The notes beneath the pieces were generated by a model. It was given only the letters and a program-made list of their open reading frames with translations. It searched no databases and was not told where the DNA came from. From the NCBI GenBank assembly GCA_964346645.1, contig CAYFVU010000001.1, positions 39,319-103,318 of the forward strand: DNA of 64,000 nucleotides, written 5' to 3'. The translations under genes were made by a program, and so were the position numbers. Shown here in pieces: positions 41,856 to 51,957 of the stretch (the stretch's first letter is position 1; every line of letters starts with the position of its first letter). Source of the DNA: CAYFVU01 sp964346645. GTDB lineage: Bacteria > Spirochaetota > Spirochaetia > DSM-16054 > Sediminispirochaetaceae.

Positions 41856-44438
41856 ATGGCTGAAGATCAAGAGAAGAAACCCGAAAAACCAAAAGCAACT
41901 CTTATAAAGCACAAGAAGCCTGCGGAAAATAAGAGCTCCGAGGCGGCGAAGACTTCGGAGCCTTCCGAGAACCGAGCCGGCAGCGAAAAGAAACCCGAGA
42001 AGAAGAAGGTGGTCGTTGTACGGAAAAAGGCGAAGAAACCCGCAGCCAATCAGGCCTCCAAGAAGGAGACTTCAGAGGAGCAGAAGTCTCCGCAACCGGC
42101 GAAAGATGCGGAAAAAACCGCAGAAAAGAGGCCGGCTAAACAAGAAGAGCAGGTAAAGGGATCTGAAGCCAAACCTCGAGAAGAGGAATCTGCCGCCAAG
42201 AGTTCCGAAGCCAAAGCAGACGCTCAGGGAGCTCCCCAGAAACGCCGTTCCGAGCAGCAGCCTTCGGAGCCGCAGGGAAAGAAAACCGAAGCCCGCGGCG
42301 GCGGGGAGCAGCGGCGTCAACAGAGACCCCAGGGCAGAGCCGGAGGCGAACGCGGTGCTCAGGGCCGAGGCGGTACATCCGGTCGACCACAGGACAGAAG
42401 CGGAGGCCGTCAGGACTCCCGTCCCTCGGGCAGAAGCGGCGAACCGAGAAGGGGACAGCCCACTCAGGACAGAAGTCGACAGAGCGGGCCGCCGAGGGGC
42501 AAGGAAGGCGGACCGGCAGGCGGAGCACCCAAGCCGCCTACTGCCGAGCAGGAGGCGGCAAAGAAGAACGCCGGAAAGAAGTTCTATAAGAGCAAGAAGA
42601 AGGGCGGTTACTCGAAGAAAAAGGAAGAGGCCCCTGAGAAGGACTTCCAACTGAAGAAGAAGCCGCAGAAGAAGATAAACCCGGTACCCAAGGAGATAGA
42701 TATCACCGAAGTAATTACGGTTTCCGAACTCGCAAAGAAGATGAACCTCAAGGCATCGGAGCTCATCGGAAAGCTGATGAACATGGGGATGATGGTGACC
42801 ATCAACCAGCAGTTAGACGCCGAGACCGCAGAGCTGCTCGCCGCAGAATACGGCTGCAATGTCAAGGTGGTGAGTCTCTACGACGAGACCATCATCGAAA
42901 CCGAGGAGGATTCCGAGGAGCAGCGAAAAATGCGGCCGCCGATCGTAACCGTCATGGGACACGTCGACCATGGAAAAACCAAGCTCCTCGACGCGATTCG
43001 CTCCACCGACGTGGTAACCAGCGAGCACGGTGGAATAACTCAGCACATCGGCGCCTACAAGATACGCCTCTCCGACGGTGAAATCGTCTTTCTCGACACC
43101 CCGGGACACGAAGCCTTTACCCTCATGCGTGCGAGGGGTGCACAGATCACCGACATCGTCATTTTGGTCGTCGCAGCGAATGACGGCGTAATGCCGCAGA
43201 CGGTCGAGGCGATCAACCACGCAAAGGAGGCGGGTGTTCCGATTATCGTAGCGGTCAACAAGGTCGATCTTCCCGAGGCGAATATTGACAGGGTGAAGCA
43301 GCAGCTCGCCGAGTACGACTTGCTTCCCGAGAACTGGGGCGGTTCGACCCTCTTCAATGAGGTATCTGCACTCAACCACACGGGAATCGATGAGTTGCTC
43401 GAAACCATCCTGCTACAGTCGGAGATACTCGAGCTGAAGGCGAACTACGACTGCAGGGCCGAGGGGAAGGTAATCGAGTCTAAAGTCGACCACGGCCGGG
43501 GCGTCGTATCGACGGTAATCGTCGAGCGCGGTACCCTCCGCGTCGGTGATGCATTCGTCGCAGGTGTGTACTCGGGCAAGGTACGCGCGATGTTCGACGA
43601 CACTGGTGAGAAGGTGGACGAGGCACCCCCCGCCACTCCGGTAGAGGTGCTCGGATTCACCGGTATACCCGATGCCGGCTCGCCGTTCCAGGTCACGGAA
43701 AACGAGAAACAGGCGCGCCAGGTCGGCTCCAAGCGGCAGGAGCTCGAGAAGCAGGGCGAGGCGCAGAACGTCAAGAAGGTTACCCTCGACAACCTCTACG
43801 ACTCCATCCAGCAGGGAGAGGTGCAGGAGCTGAAGGTCATAATAAAGGGCGACGTTCACGGTTCGGTAGAGGCGCTGCAGACGGCCCTCGAAAAACTCTC
43901 CACAAAGGAGATAAAGCTCAACGTCATCCACGCGAATGCGGGCGCCATCGTGGAGAGCGATGTTCACATGGCATCCGCCTCAAACGCCATCATCGTCGGA
44001 TTCCACGTACGGCCGACACCCAGCGCCCTCAACCTCGCGGATGAAGAGAAGGTGGAGATCCGCAAGTACAACGTCATCTACGAAGCGGTAGACGACATAC
44101 GCAACGCCATGGAGGGAATGTTGCGCCCCGATATCAAGGAGGAGGTCATCGGAACCGTCGAGGTCCGGGACACCTTCAAGGTGCCGAAAATCGGCATGAT
44201 CGCAGGCTGTTACGTGACGGACGGAAAGGTCAAGCGAAACTCTATGGTCCACGTCATCCGCGACGGTATCGAGATCCACACCGGCAAGGTAATTTCCCTC
44301 AAACGCTTCAAGGAAGATGCCCGCGAGGTTGAGGCCGGTTACGAGTGCGGTATCGGCATCGAGAACTTCAACGAAGTCAAGGTAGGAGACCAGTTCGAGG
44401 TCTTCGAGAGAAGAGAGATAGCGAAGAAGCTGCAGTAG
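41856..44438 (+). CDS. infB: Translation initiation factor IF-2
   Basis: An 860-residue IF-2 with a long disordered N-terminus (residues about 1-260, rich in Lys, Glu, Pro, Gly, Arg and Gln), an IF2-N helix region (VSELAKKMNLKASELIGKLM), and the GTPase with G1 GHVDHGKT (about 366), G3 DTPGH and G4 NKVD. C-terminal domains bind fMet-tRNA (VRDTFKVPKIGMIAGCYV). It brings initiator tRNA to the 30S ribosome. Confidence 0.97.
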   Translation: MAEDQEKKPEKPKATLIKHKKPAENKSSEAAKTSEPSENRAGSEKKPEKKKVVVVRKKAKKPAANQASKKETSEEQKSPQPAKDAEKTAEKRPAKQEEQVKGSEAKPREEESAAKSSEAKADAQGAPQKRRSEQQPSEPQGKKTEARGGGEQRRQQRPQGRAGGERGAQGRGGTSGRPQDRSGGRQDSRPSGRSGEPRRGQPTQDRSRQSGPPRGKEGGPAGGAPKPPTAEQEAAKKNAGKKFYKSKKKGGYSKKKEEAPEKDFQLKKKPQKKINPVPKEIDITEVITVSELAKKMNLKASELIGKLMNMGMMVTINQQLDAETAELLAAEYGCNVKVVSLYDETIIETEEDSEEQRKMRPPIVTVMGHVDHGKTKLLDAIRSTDVVTSEHGGITQHIGAYKIRLSDGEIVFLDTPGHEAFTLMRARGAQITDIVILVVAANDGVMPQTVEAINHAKEAGVPIIVAVNKVDLPEANIDRVKQQLAEYDLLPENWGGSTLFNEVSALNHTGIDELLETILLQSEILELKANYDCRAEGKVIESKVDHGRGVVSTVIVERGTLRVGDAFVAGVYSGKVRAMFDDTGEKVDEAPPATPVEVLGFTGIPDAGSPFQVTENEKQARQVGSKRQELEKQGEAQNVKKVTLDNLYDSIQQGEVQELKVIIKGDVHGSVEALQTALEKLSTKEIKLNVIHANAGAIVESDVHMASASNAIIVGFHVRPTPSALNLADEEKVEIRKYNVIYEAVDDIRNAMEGMLRPDIKEEVIGTVEVRDTFKVPKIGMIAGCYVTDGKVKRNSMVHVIRDGIEIHTGKVISLKRFKEDAREVEAGYECGIGIENFNEVKVGDQFEVFERREIAKKLQ

Positions 44439-44439
44439 C

Positions 44440-44784
44440 ATGTCTGAAATACGGATAAAACGAATAGAGGCACAGTTGAGAGAGGAGATCGGCACCATGA
44501 TACTCAGGGGCATCATCAAGGATCCGAGGGTACACTCCTCACTCATCATCACCGCCGTCGAAATCGCAAAGGACACGAGCACGGCTAAGGTCTTTGTGTC
44601 GAGCTACAGCGAGGAGGACCTCGCCGACGGTGTCGCCGGACTCAACCACGCCTCTGGATACATACAGTCCCGGGTGGCGAAAGTCCTCAAGACCCGCAAC
44701 ACACCCAAGCTCTCCTTCATAGACGACCACTCGATACGTGACGGCACCCGCGTCATAGAGAAGTTGAGGGAACTTGAACGTTGA
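44440..44784 (+). CDS. rbfA: Ribosome-binding factor A
   Basis: A 114-residue KH-fold factor beginning MSEIRIKRIEAQLREEIGTM, with the family end DDHSIRDGTRVIEKLREL. It matures the 5' end of 16S rRNA. It starts one base after the infB stop and its TGA overlaps the truB TTG start. Confidence 0.95.
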   Translation: MSEIRIKRIEAQLREEIGTMILRGIIKDPRVHSSLIITAVEIAKDTSTAKVFVSSYSEEDLADGVAGLNHASGYIQSRVAKVLKTRNTPKLSFIDDHSIRDGTRVIEKLRELER

Positions 44785-45749
44785 AATCCTCTGCAGTAGT
44801 GCCTATCCCCGGAGTCGCGCTCATAGACAAACCGGAGGGGGTCACCTCCTTCGGAGCGCTCTCCGAGATAAAGAGACGCGTCGGCCACGGAAAGGTCGGC
44901 CATGCGGGAACACTCGATAAGTTTGCCACCGGCCTTCTCATCGTACTCATCGGGGCCTACACAAAACTCACCCCTTACCTCTCAGGACTCGACAAGAGCT
45001 ACGAGGGGGTAATGCGATTCGGCTCGACCACTGAGACCCTCGATCCGGAGGGGGATGAGATCGGCGAGTATCCCATACCTGCACGCGAAACCATAGAAAA
45101 CGGTATTTCAGCCTTTACCGGCAGTTTCGCACAGGTTCCGCCGAAATTCTCCGCAGTCCATGTAGACGGCAAGCGGGCCTACCGAAGAGCCCTGTCGGGA
45201 GAGGATATAGAGATACCCGCGCGCAGCGTGACTGTAGGCGATTTTCGCCTTCTCGCCTGGGAGCCGCCTGAGCTCCGCTTTTCGGTATCCTGTTCCAAGG
45301 GAACTTACATACGTTCACTTGCGAGGGATCTCGGTAAATACTGCGACAGCGCCGCCTACCTCACCGAGCTGAGAAGGACATCCGTCGGAGAGCTGAGTAT
45401 AGAGGATGCGGTAGCCCCCGATGCATTCGATCCCGAGCACCACATGCTGTCGGATTGGAAGATTGTCGAGAATGTGCCCAACTGTCGTCCGTTGGTTATA
45501 CGTGACGAGGCACGTGAACGAATCGCGAACGGAGCTCCCATAGACCGTAGAGCACTTATCGACGAGAGCGCAGAGGAGCTCGAGGGCTACCAGGGTGAGG
45601 TCGGTCTATTGGACTCCGACAGGCAGCTCCTCGCCTTCGCCACCTACGAGAGAGAGAGGTTCTCCTACCGGTTCGTCTTGCCGACCGAGAGACCGACCGA
45701 GAAACCGACCGGCAGAGAGAGAAACGCGGGAAGGAGGCCACATCCGTGA
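44781..45749 (+). CDS. truB: tRNA pseudouridine(55) synthase
   Basis: A 322-residue enzyme with IDKPEGVTSFGALSEIKR, the catalytic aspartate in HAGTLDKFATGLL, the family KLTPYLSGLDKSYEG, and CSKGTYIRSLARDLG. The start is TTG overlapping the rbfA stop. The C-terminus ends in a low-complexity run of PTE/PTG. It makes pseudouridine 55 in the T arm of tRNAs. Confidence 0.95.
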   Translation: MKSSAVVPIPGVALIDKPEGVTSFGALSEIKRRVGHGKVGHAGTLDKFATGLLIVLIGAYTKLTPYLSGLDKSYEGVMRFGSTTETLDPEGDEIGEYPIPARETIENGISAFTGSFAQVPPKFSAVHVDGKRAYRRALSGEDIEIPARSVTVGDFRLLAWEPPELRFSVSCSKGTYIRSLARDLGKYCDSAAYLTELRRTSVGELSIEDAVAPDAFDPEHHMLSDWKIVENVPNCRPLVIRDEARERIANGAPIDRRALIDESAEELEGYQGEVGLLDSDRQLLAFATYERERFSYRFVLPTERPTEKPTGRERNAGRRPHP

Positions 45750-46534
45750 GGGTGCTCTCATGGGACGCATTTATCGGCAGCGGCCCCCTAAAGGGTGTGG
45801 ATAGTGCGCTCACCATCGGAGTCTTCGACGGTATCCATCCCGGCCATACACGGCTCCTCGATGCGGTTCTCTCCTCAGGAGCCGAGGAGTCCATGGTGCT
45901 CACCTTTCGCTACAATCCGCGCCGGTTCCTCAAACCACAGCTCTTCCCGGGCGATATCATGACGATGGAGCAGAAGCTCTCTCTCCTTGATGAGATGGGT
46001 ATCGATACGGTGCTACTCATTGACTTTTCCAACGATTTTAGTAAACTGACGGGGAGGGAATTTATCATGTCCATTCATCGCAACTGCAGTCTTCGACTGC
46101 TGGTGTTGGGTGACAATTTTCGTTGCGGTTACCAGGGTGCAGCGAATGCCTACGATGTGCGCGACATCCTGGCCGAAAAGGGGGTCGAGGTAGATATCGA
46201 GCCTCCGGTTACCTGGAATGGAGCAACGTTGAGTAGCACGCGCATTCGCGCCGCCATACGAGAGGGCAAAATGGAAGAGGCAAGGAAGATGTTGCACAGA
46301 CCGTTTATCCTAGAGGTCACCTCCGCCCCCGTTTTGAGGAAAGAGGAAACGAGAATCGTCGAAAAGGCGAGTCTGGATCAGGTGCTGCCACCTCCGGGCA
46401 GGTACCTTGTTGATATACACACCCCTGCACGCGTGATCAATGACGAGCTCGTCGTGGGTCACGAAGAGCTCTTGTGGAGTTACCACGGAGAAGAAGAGAC
46501 AAAAACCATCGAGTTTGTGAGAAAAACAGGATAA
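45746..46534 (+). CDS. ribF: FAD synthetase (RibF N-domain), riboflavin kinase domain not seen
   Basis: The 262-residue protein has the FMN adenylyltransferase core: LTIGVFDGIHPGHTRLLDAV, VLTFRYNPRRF, FIMSIHR, VLGDNFRCGYQGAANAYDV and SSTRIRAAIREGKMEEA. Bifunctional RibF is about 310 residues and ends with a flavokinase having G-x-V-x-x-G-x-x-x-G-R-x-x-G-x-PT-x-N; the last 80 residues here show nothing like it, so only FAD synthesis is supported. Start GTG overlaps the truB stop (GTGA). Confidence 0.85.
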   Translation: MRVLSWDAFIGSGPLKGVDSALTIGVFDGIHPGHTRLLDAVLSSGAEESMVLTFRYNPRRFLKPQLFPGDIMTMEQKLSLLDEMGIDTVLLIDFSNDFSKLTGREFIMSIHRNCSLRLLVLGDNFRCGYQGAANAYDVRDILAEKGVEVDIEPPVTWNGATLSSTRIRAAIREGKMEEARKMLHRPFILEVTSAPVLRKEETRIVEKASLDQVLPPPGRYLVDIHTPARVINDELVVGHEELLWSYHGEEETKTIEFVRKTG

Positions 46535-46546
46535 GGAGCATAAGAG

Positions 46547-46816
46547 ATGGCATTGACCAAAGAGAAGAAGGACGAGATTGTCCGAAGCTATGGGCAGAGC
46601 GAGAAGGACACCGGTTCTACCGAGGTCCAGATAGCGCTGTTGACGGCGCGGATTCAGGAGCTCACCGACCACCTGAAGAAGTACAAGAAGGACCACAGCA
46701 GCAGACGCGGTCTGCTGAAGCTCGTCGGACATCGTAGAAATCTACTCAAATACCTCAAGCAGAAGGATCTTGAACAGTACAGAGACATTCTGAAGAAACT
46801 AAACTTAAGAAAATAA
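46547..46816 (+). CDS. rpsO: 30S ribosomal protein S15
   Basis: The 89-residue protein matches S15 throughout: GSTEVQIALLTARIQELTDH, HSSRRGLLKLVGHRRNLLKYL. It binds 16S rRNA helices h20-h22. pnp starts 15 bases downstream with no hairpin between them, unlike E. coli where a leader separates rpsO and pnp. Confidence 0.98.
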   Translation: MALTKEKKDEIVRSYGQSEKDTGSTEVQIALLTARIQELTDHLKKYKKDHSSRRGLLKLVGHRRNLLKYLKQKDLEQYRDILKKLNLRK

Positions 46817-46831
46817 AAAGGAAAACAATTT

Positions 46832-49105
46832 ATGGCTCACGAAGTGAGAATTCCACTTGGAGATGAAGAACTCATCCTCGAAACGGGGAAAATGGCCAAA
46901 CAGGCTAATGGTGCGGTCTTTGCTCGCTACGCTGGTACGGCAATTCTTGCTACCGCTTGCTGCGGCAGCTCAGATGTCGAAGGACTCGACTACGTACCTC
47001 TCATGGTCGAGTACAACGAGAAGTACTACGCCGCCGGAAAGATTCCCGGCGGTTTTCTGAAGAGGGAGGGACGTCCTAAGGACAAAGAGATCCTGGTCAG
47101 CAGGCTGATAGACCGTCCGATGCGCCCCCTTTTCTCGAAGCAGTTCAAGAGGGATATTCAGATCGTACCGACGGTCATCTCCGCGGATCAGATAAATCCC
47201 CCCGATGTCTTAGCGATGGTCGCTTCTTCGGCGGCGGTCACCATCTCGGACATTCCCTTCGAAGGACCCATCGGCGCTCTTCGGGTTGCATCGATCAACG
47301 GCGAGATCATAGTTAATCCGACTTTTCAGCAGGTAGAGGAGAGCGAGCTCGACATTGTGGTTGCCGGAACAAAAGACGGTATTACCATGGTCGAGGGCGG
47401 TGCACATGAGGTTCCCGAGGATCTCATGCTCAAGGCCATCAAAGAGGCCGAGCCGATCATCGGCGAGATCTGTCGCGCACAAATAGAGCTCGCAGAGAAG
47501 GCGGGCAAGGAAAAACTTCCCCTCATGGAAGAGCCGGAAGGTCTGCAGAACGAGCAGGAGATACGAGACTTTGCCTATCCGAAGATGAAGGAGGCCTGTT
47601 TCGTCAAGGGCAAGATGAATCGCGGCGAGGCAATTCGACAGGCCGTATCCGAGACCAAGGAGCACTTCGCAGAGAGTATTCCGGAAGAGAAGGAGAAGTT
47701 CTTCGACCATCTCATGGAGGATATCGAGACGGAAATCGTTCGCTCCTCCATACTCGATGAGCGAAAAAGAACGGACAGCCGCGGTCCGGAGGACATCCGT
47801 CCGATTACCTGCGAGGTCGGTGTGCTCTCGCGCACCCACGGAAGCGCACTCTTTACCAGAGGCGAAACCCAGGCACTTGCCATCACCACTCTCGGAACCA
47901 CGAGGGACGAGAAGATGATCGACAACATAGACGGCGAGGTGAGTTACGAGCGCTTCATGCTCCACTACAACTTTCCGCCGTTTTCAGTCGGAGAGACGGG
48001 GCGAATGGGAACCGGACGACGGGAGATAGGCCACGGTCACCTCGCACTTCGCGCCGTCGAGGCGATCCTCCCCAGCAAGGAAGATTTTCCCTACACCATT
48101 CGGATCGTCTCAGAGGTGCTCGAGTCCAACGGCTCTTCATCAATGGCGACGGTCTGCGGAAGTTCTCTCTCTCTCTTGCACGCAGGAGTGCAGATCAAAA
48201 AACCCGTTGCGGGTATCGCCATGGGGCTCATTACCGATGGCGAGAGGTCGGTCATACTCAGCGACATACTCGGCGAGGAGGACCACCTCGGCGATATGGA
48301 CTTCAAGGTTGCCGGAACAGAAGACGGCATCACGGGATTCCAGATGGACATAAAGATCGCCGGAGTCAGCAGTGAGCTGATGTCACAGGCCCTCGAGCAG
48401 GCGCGTAAAGGCCGGCTCCACATCCTCGGCATCATGAACAAGACCATAGAGTTACCCCAAGAGCAGCTTTCAGAGTTCGCGCCGAAGATAGCCACGTTGA
48501 AGGTCGAAGAAGACCAGATCGGCACGGTCATCGGACCCGGCGGAAAGACCATCAAGTCGCTCAGCGAGCAGAGCGGCGCAGATGTGAACATCGACGACTT
48601 CGGCCGGGTGACCATATACGGCAAGACGAGAGAACAGGCCGAAAAGGCCGAGGATCTCGTACGTCAGCTAATAGAGGAGCCGGAACCCGGCAAGATCTAC
48701 GAAGGAACGGTCAAACGGATCGTCGACTTCGGCGCCTTCGTCGAAATACTGCCCGGCAAAGAGGGTCTCTGCCACATCTCCAAACTCGCACGCCACAGGG
48801 TCGAATCCGTCGAGGATGTACTCGAGCTCGGACAGAAGATCCCTGTAAAGCTCTTGGAGGTCGATCGGATGGGACGCCTCAACCTCAGCTACATCGACGC
48901 AATTGACGGCGGCAACGATTCATCCGATTCCAAGTCGGGCGACTCCGGATCAGGTCAACGCGATTCCGGCAACAGAGGCCGCGGCGATAGAGGAGATCGC
49001 GGAGGACGAGATAGAGGCGGACGAGATCGCGGTGGGCGAGGCGACAAGAGCGGACGCGGCGGCGGTCGGCGCGACCACAAAGAACACGACAAACGGAGAG
49101 ACTGA
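46832..49105 (+). CDS. pnp: Polyribonucleotide nucleotidyltransferase (PNPase)
   Basis: A 757-residue PNPase with two RNase PH cores, the catalytic motif GRREIGHGHLALRA and the second-core DFKVAGTEDGITGFQMDIKI, then KH (GTVIGPGGKTIKSL) and S1 (GKIYEGTVKRIVDFGAFVEI) domains. The end (about 705-757) is an Arg/Gly/Asp-rich tail (RGDRGDRGGRDRGGRDRGGR) probably binding RNA. It degrades RNA 3' to 5' with phosphate. Confidence 0.97.
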   Translation: MAHEVRIPLGDEELILETGKMAKQANGAVFARYAGTAILATACCGSSDVEGLDYVPLMVEYNEKYYAAGKIPGGFLKREGRPKDKEILVSRLIDRPMRPLFSKQFKRDIQIVPTVISADQINPPDVLAMVASSAAVTISDIPFEGPIGALRVASINGEIIVNPTFQQVEESELDIVVAGTKDGITMVEGGAHEVPEDLMLKAIKEAEPIIGEICRAQIELAEKAGKEKLPLMEEPEGLQNEQEIRDFAYPKMKEACFVKGKMNRGEAIRQAVSETKEHFAESIPEEKEKFFDHLMEDIETEIVRSSILDERKRTDSRGPEDIRPITCEVGVLSRTHGSALFTRGETQALAITTLGTTRDEKMIDNIDGEVSYERFMLHYNFPPFSVGETGRMGTGRREIGHGHLALRAVEAILPSKEDFPYTIRIVSEVLESNGSSSMATVCGSSLSLLHAGVQIKKPVAGIAMGLITDGERSVILSDILGEEDHLGDMDFKVAGTEDGITGFQMDIKIAGVSSELMSQALEQARKGRLHILGIMNKTIELPQEQLSEFAPKIATLKVEEDQIGTVIGPGGKTIKSLSEQSGADVNIDDFGRVTIYGKTREQAEKAEDLVRQLIEEPEPGKIYEGTVKRIVDFGAFVEILPGKEGLCHISKLARHRVESVEDVLELGQKIPVKLLEVDRMGRLNLSYIDAIDGGNDSSDSKSGDSGSGQRDSGNRGRGDRGDRGGRDRGGRDRGGRGDKSGRGGGRRDHKEHDKRRD

Positions 49106-49107
49106 GC

Positions 49108-49548
49108 ATGCAGAAGATGCTCGTTCACGGAAGCTTCGAGTCCGATAATGTACCTTCATACTCATCGGCCCATGCTTCCGGTGCCGACATCAGCGCGCTA
49201 CTCACACAAGACGTAACGATTCCGCCGGGGGAACGGGCGACCATTCCCACCGGCATACGTCTGCAAATACCGGAGGGGTTCGAAGCGCAGGTTCGCCCCC
49301 GTTCGGGGCTCGCCCAGCGCTTCGGAGTCACCGTACTCAACAGTCCCGGCACAATAGATGCGGACTATCGGGGAGAGGTGAAAGTTATCCTCGTAAACCT
49401 CGGCTCCGAACCATTTACCATCAGCAACGGCACCAGGATCGCTCAGATGGTTTTCTCCCCGGTGATGCAGGCGGAGTTCTATCCGTCCGAGACCCTCTCC
49501 GAGACGGAAAGGGGCGATGGCGGATTCGGTTCGACCGGCACTTCCTGA
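49108..49548 (+). CDS. dut: dUTP diphosphatase
   Basis: The 146-residue trimeric dUTPase motifs are present: SGADISALL, RSGLAQRFGV, LNSPGTIDADYRGEVKVIL, and the C-terminal arm ERGDGGFGSTG. It prevents uracil from entering DNA and supplies dUMP. Two bases after the pnp stop. Confidence 0.96.
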   Translation: MQKMLVHGSFESDNVPSYSSAHASGADISALLTQDVTIPPGERATIPTGIRLQIPEGFEAQVRPRSGLAQRFGVTVLNSPGTIDADYRGEVKVILVNLGSEPFTISNGTRIAQMVFSPVMQAEFYPSETLSETERGDGGFGSTGTS

Positions 49549-49554
49549 GGCTTC

Positions 49555-50874
49555 ATGGACGCACGACGTCTGAGCCGTCCTACCTTCACGACCGTCTACA
49601 TCTACATAGCCCGCGAGTACCTCCTCTCATTTCTCGTCGCATTCCTCTTCTTCTTCGCTATCTTCTTCATAAACCAGCTGCTTCTCCTCGCCGAAGAGAT
49701 ACTCTCGAAAGACGTTGCCTTCATCGACGTGGTCTTGTTGATAATCTACTCCCTGCCGGCCATCATTACCTTCACTTTTCCCTTCTCCTCCCTTGTCGGA
49801 GCCCTAATGGCCGCCGGCCGCCTCTCGGCGGACAACGAAATTCTCGCCTTTCGCGCGGCCGGGATCTCCTACCTGCGCCTCTTTCTTCCTTTCCTCGCCG
49901 CTGGGCTGATTTTCTCCCTGTTTTCGTTTTCTGCCGGAGACTACTTTCTGCCGCGCGGGACCATCGCCTTCGGCCGCCTCTACCGTCAGATTCTCTACTC
50001 AAACCCGGCTCTCGAACTCGAACCCTACTCGGTTCACACATACGACGACACCACCATCGTGACGGGGAATGTCACACGGAGAGAGGTACAGGACATCGTG
50101 ATCCTCGATACGACATCTACGGGAGAGGAGCGGGTCATTCTCGCAGAACGGGCAGAGCTCACCGAGAGCAGGGAACAGCAGGGGGTGGTAAACCTCTCGT
50201 TGTACTCGGTATCCGGACACACGGTGTCGCAGAAGAGGAAGAAGGACTACCAGTACTTCACTGCAGAGAGGATGGAATACAACATTCTCCTGCGGAGCAT
50301 GAACTTCTCGGTTAGCAGCCTCTCACCCAGAGAGATGAGCAGTCTAGATGTGTGGCGAGAGATCCAAGAGAAACAAAAAAAACTCGAAGAACGGAGGGAT
50401 GAGCGGCGGAGGAGAATTGCCGCCGACGAGTTCGCACTTCTGCAGGACTACCGCTCCTTCATTTCTCCTCGCTCCGACCCCATGGTTTCACAGAGGGAAC
50501 AGAGAGAGCGGATTGCGACTATCGTAGAGCTGACGGAAAGGCTCGAGTCACTCGAGGCACTTCGTGAACGTCCGCTCTACGACCGATCGCTTCAGCTCCA
50601 TCTTTTGGAGTTCCACAAGAAGATTGCGATTCCCTTCGGATGTCTCGCCTTCGTCTTCTTCGCCTTTCCGCTCGGGGGGATTGCGCGCCGGACCGGCCGT
50701 TCGGTCGGATTCGGCCTGGGACTGCTCTTCTCGGTTATGTATTGGGCCCTCCTCTTTGCGGGGCAGACGCTGGGGCTGAGGATGTCGCTCGATCCGGCCT
50801 TGGCGATGTGGTTGCCGAACATCCTCATCGTTACCGCCGGTGCGGTACTCTACCGTACGAGGAGCCGCGCGTGA
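49555..50874 (+). CDS. lptF: LptF/YjgP family permease
   Basis: A 439-residue protein with six membrane spans around a periplasmic jellyroll-like domain, typical of LptF. Opening YIYIAREYLLSFLVAFLFFF; closing HKKIAIPFGCLAFVFFAFPL. LptF and LptG form the membrane part of the ABC exporter that extracts lipid A-linked glycans. Many spirochaetes lack lipopolysaccharide, so the substrate is uncertain here. No LptB is seen in the window. The stop overlaps the lptG GTG start. Confidence 0.85.
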   Translation: MDARRLSRPTFTTVYIYIAREYLLSFLVAFLFFFAIFFINQLLLLAEEILSKDVAFIDVVLLIIYSLPAIITFTFPFSSLVGALMAAGRLSADNEILAFRAAGISYLRLFLPFLAAGLIFSLFSFSAGDYFLPRGTIAFGRLYRQILYSNPALELEPYSVHTYDDTTIVTGNVTRREVQDIVILDTTSTGEERVILAERAELTESREQQGVVNLSLYSVSGHTVSQKRKKDYQYFTAERMEYNILLRSMNFSVSSLSPREMSSLDVWREIQEKQKKLEERRDERRRRIAADEFALLQDYRSFISPRSDPMVSQREQRERIATIVELTERLESLEALRERPLYDRSLQLHLLEFHKKIAIPFGCLAFVFFAFPLGGIARRTGRSVGFGLGLLFSVMYWALLFAGQTLGLRMSLDPALAMWLPNILIVTAGAVLYRTRSRA

Positions 50875-51944
50875 GTACCCTCTACCGGATGCTGCTCAGG
50901 AGTTTTGTTTCCATCTTCATAGCCGCGCTCCTCTTCTTCGTGATTACAATAGAGTTGGTCGATCTCTTTTCCAACCTATGGCGCTATGTGCAGAACGAGG
51001 CGACGCTCTCTCAAATCCTCTTGGTTTCGTGGTATTATCTGCCGAAGTGTATAGGATATTCGCTCGCCCCCGCGCTCCTCTTCGCCGTATCCTACACCCT
51101 CGGATCCCTCTACGCCTCGAACGAGCTGATTGCGATTCTCGGGGTAGGTGTTTCCTTCGGAAGATTGATTCTCCCATTCCTCGTTCTCGGCCTCCTCTTC
51201 AGCGGCGGCTATTTCGTATTTCACGAGGAAGTAATCATAGCAACTTACGAGAAGAAGAACGCGCTACAGGACACGCTGCTCGGGAGGAGGAAGACCCTCA
51301 ACAACCCCAACGTAACGGTTATAGGCGAGGACGGGGTCTCGGTGTATCATGCCAACTACTACAACGACGAAAAAGCGACGCTGAGCCGGCTCACCATCCT
51401 GCACAGAACGGAAGAGGGCGAGCTCATCGAGCGCATAGAGTGCGACTGGGCCGAGTACATAGCGGGGGATGAGGAGTGGGTTCTGCACAACGCGGCGGTC
51501 TATACCCCAGACCTCACCGTTCGAACAGAGGCACGGTACCGGGACGAACGTTTCGACGCCGGACCGGATTTTTTTCAGAGGAGGGACAAGGATATGGAGG
51601 CGCTGAACGTCGGAGAGGCGCGGCAGTGGCTCGAATCCCTGCGCCGCTCCGGCCGGCCCACATACCGGGCCGCCCTCACCGAGTACTACTCCCGATTCGC
51701 CTTCGCACTGACGCCCTTCATCGTCTCGCTCATTTCGTGCGGAATCGGGAACCGTCTCCGCAAGAACATAGTCCTCATGAGCCTGCTCGTCAGTCTCGTG
51801 CTCTCGGTAATGTACTACGTGGCCGATATGGTGTTGGGTCTTTTTGCAAAACAGGGTATTATCGTTCCCACCGTAGGAGCATGGGGGGCGGTACTCGTGT
51901 TTCTCGCCCTCGGAGTGGTTCTACTGCGGTTTGCGCGTACGTAA
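50871..51944 (+). CDS. lptG: LptG/YjgQ family permease
   Basis: A 357-residue partner of LptF with the same fold: TLYRMLLRSFVSIFIAALLF at the start and periplasmic beta-domain, then spans. I use the GTG at 50871 that overlaps the lptF stop (GTGA); the frame runs further upstream only inside lptF. An alternative start is the ATG at 50889. Confidence 0.83.
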   Translation: MSTLYRMLLRSFVSIFIAALLFFVITIELVDLFSNLWRYVQNEATLSQILLVSWYYLPKCIGYSLAPALLFAVSYTLGSLYASNELIAILGVGVSFGRLILPFLVLGLLFSGGYFVFHEEVIIATYEKKNALQDTLLGRRKTLNNPNVTVIGEDGVSVYHANYYNDEKATLSRLTILHRTEEGELIERIECDWAEYIAGDEEWVLHNAAVYTPDLTVRTEARYRDERFDAGPDFFQRRDKDMEALNVGEARQWLESLRRSGRPTYRAALTEYYSRFAFALTPFIVSLISCGIGNRLRKNIVLMSLLVSLVLSVMYYVADMVLGLFAKQGIIVPTVGAWGAVLVFLALGVVLLRFART

Positions 51945-51957
51945 CAGAGGAGTACAC

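Noticed and set aside
46800..46832. Search for an rpsO/pnp terminator or leader
   Set aside because: Only 15 bases separate the genes and no stem is present.
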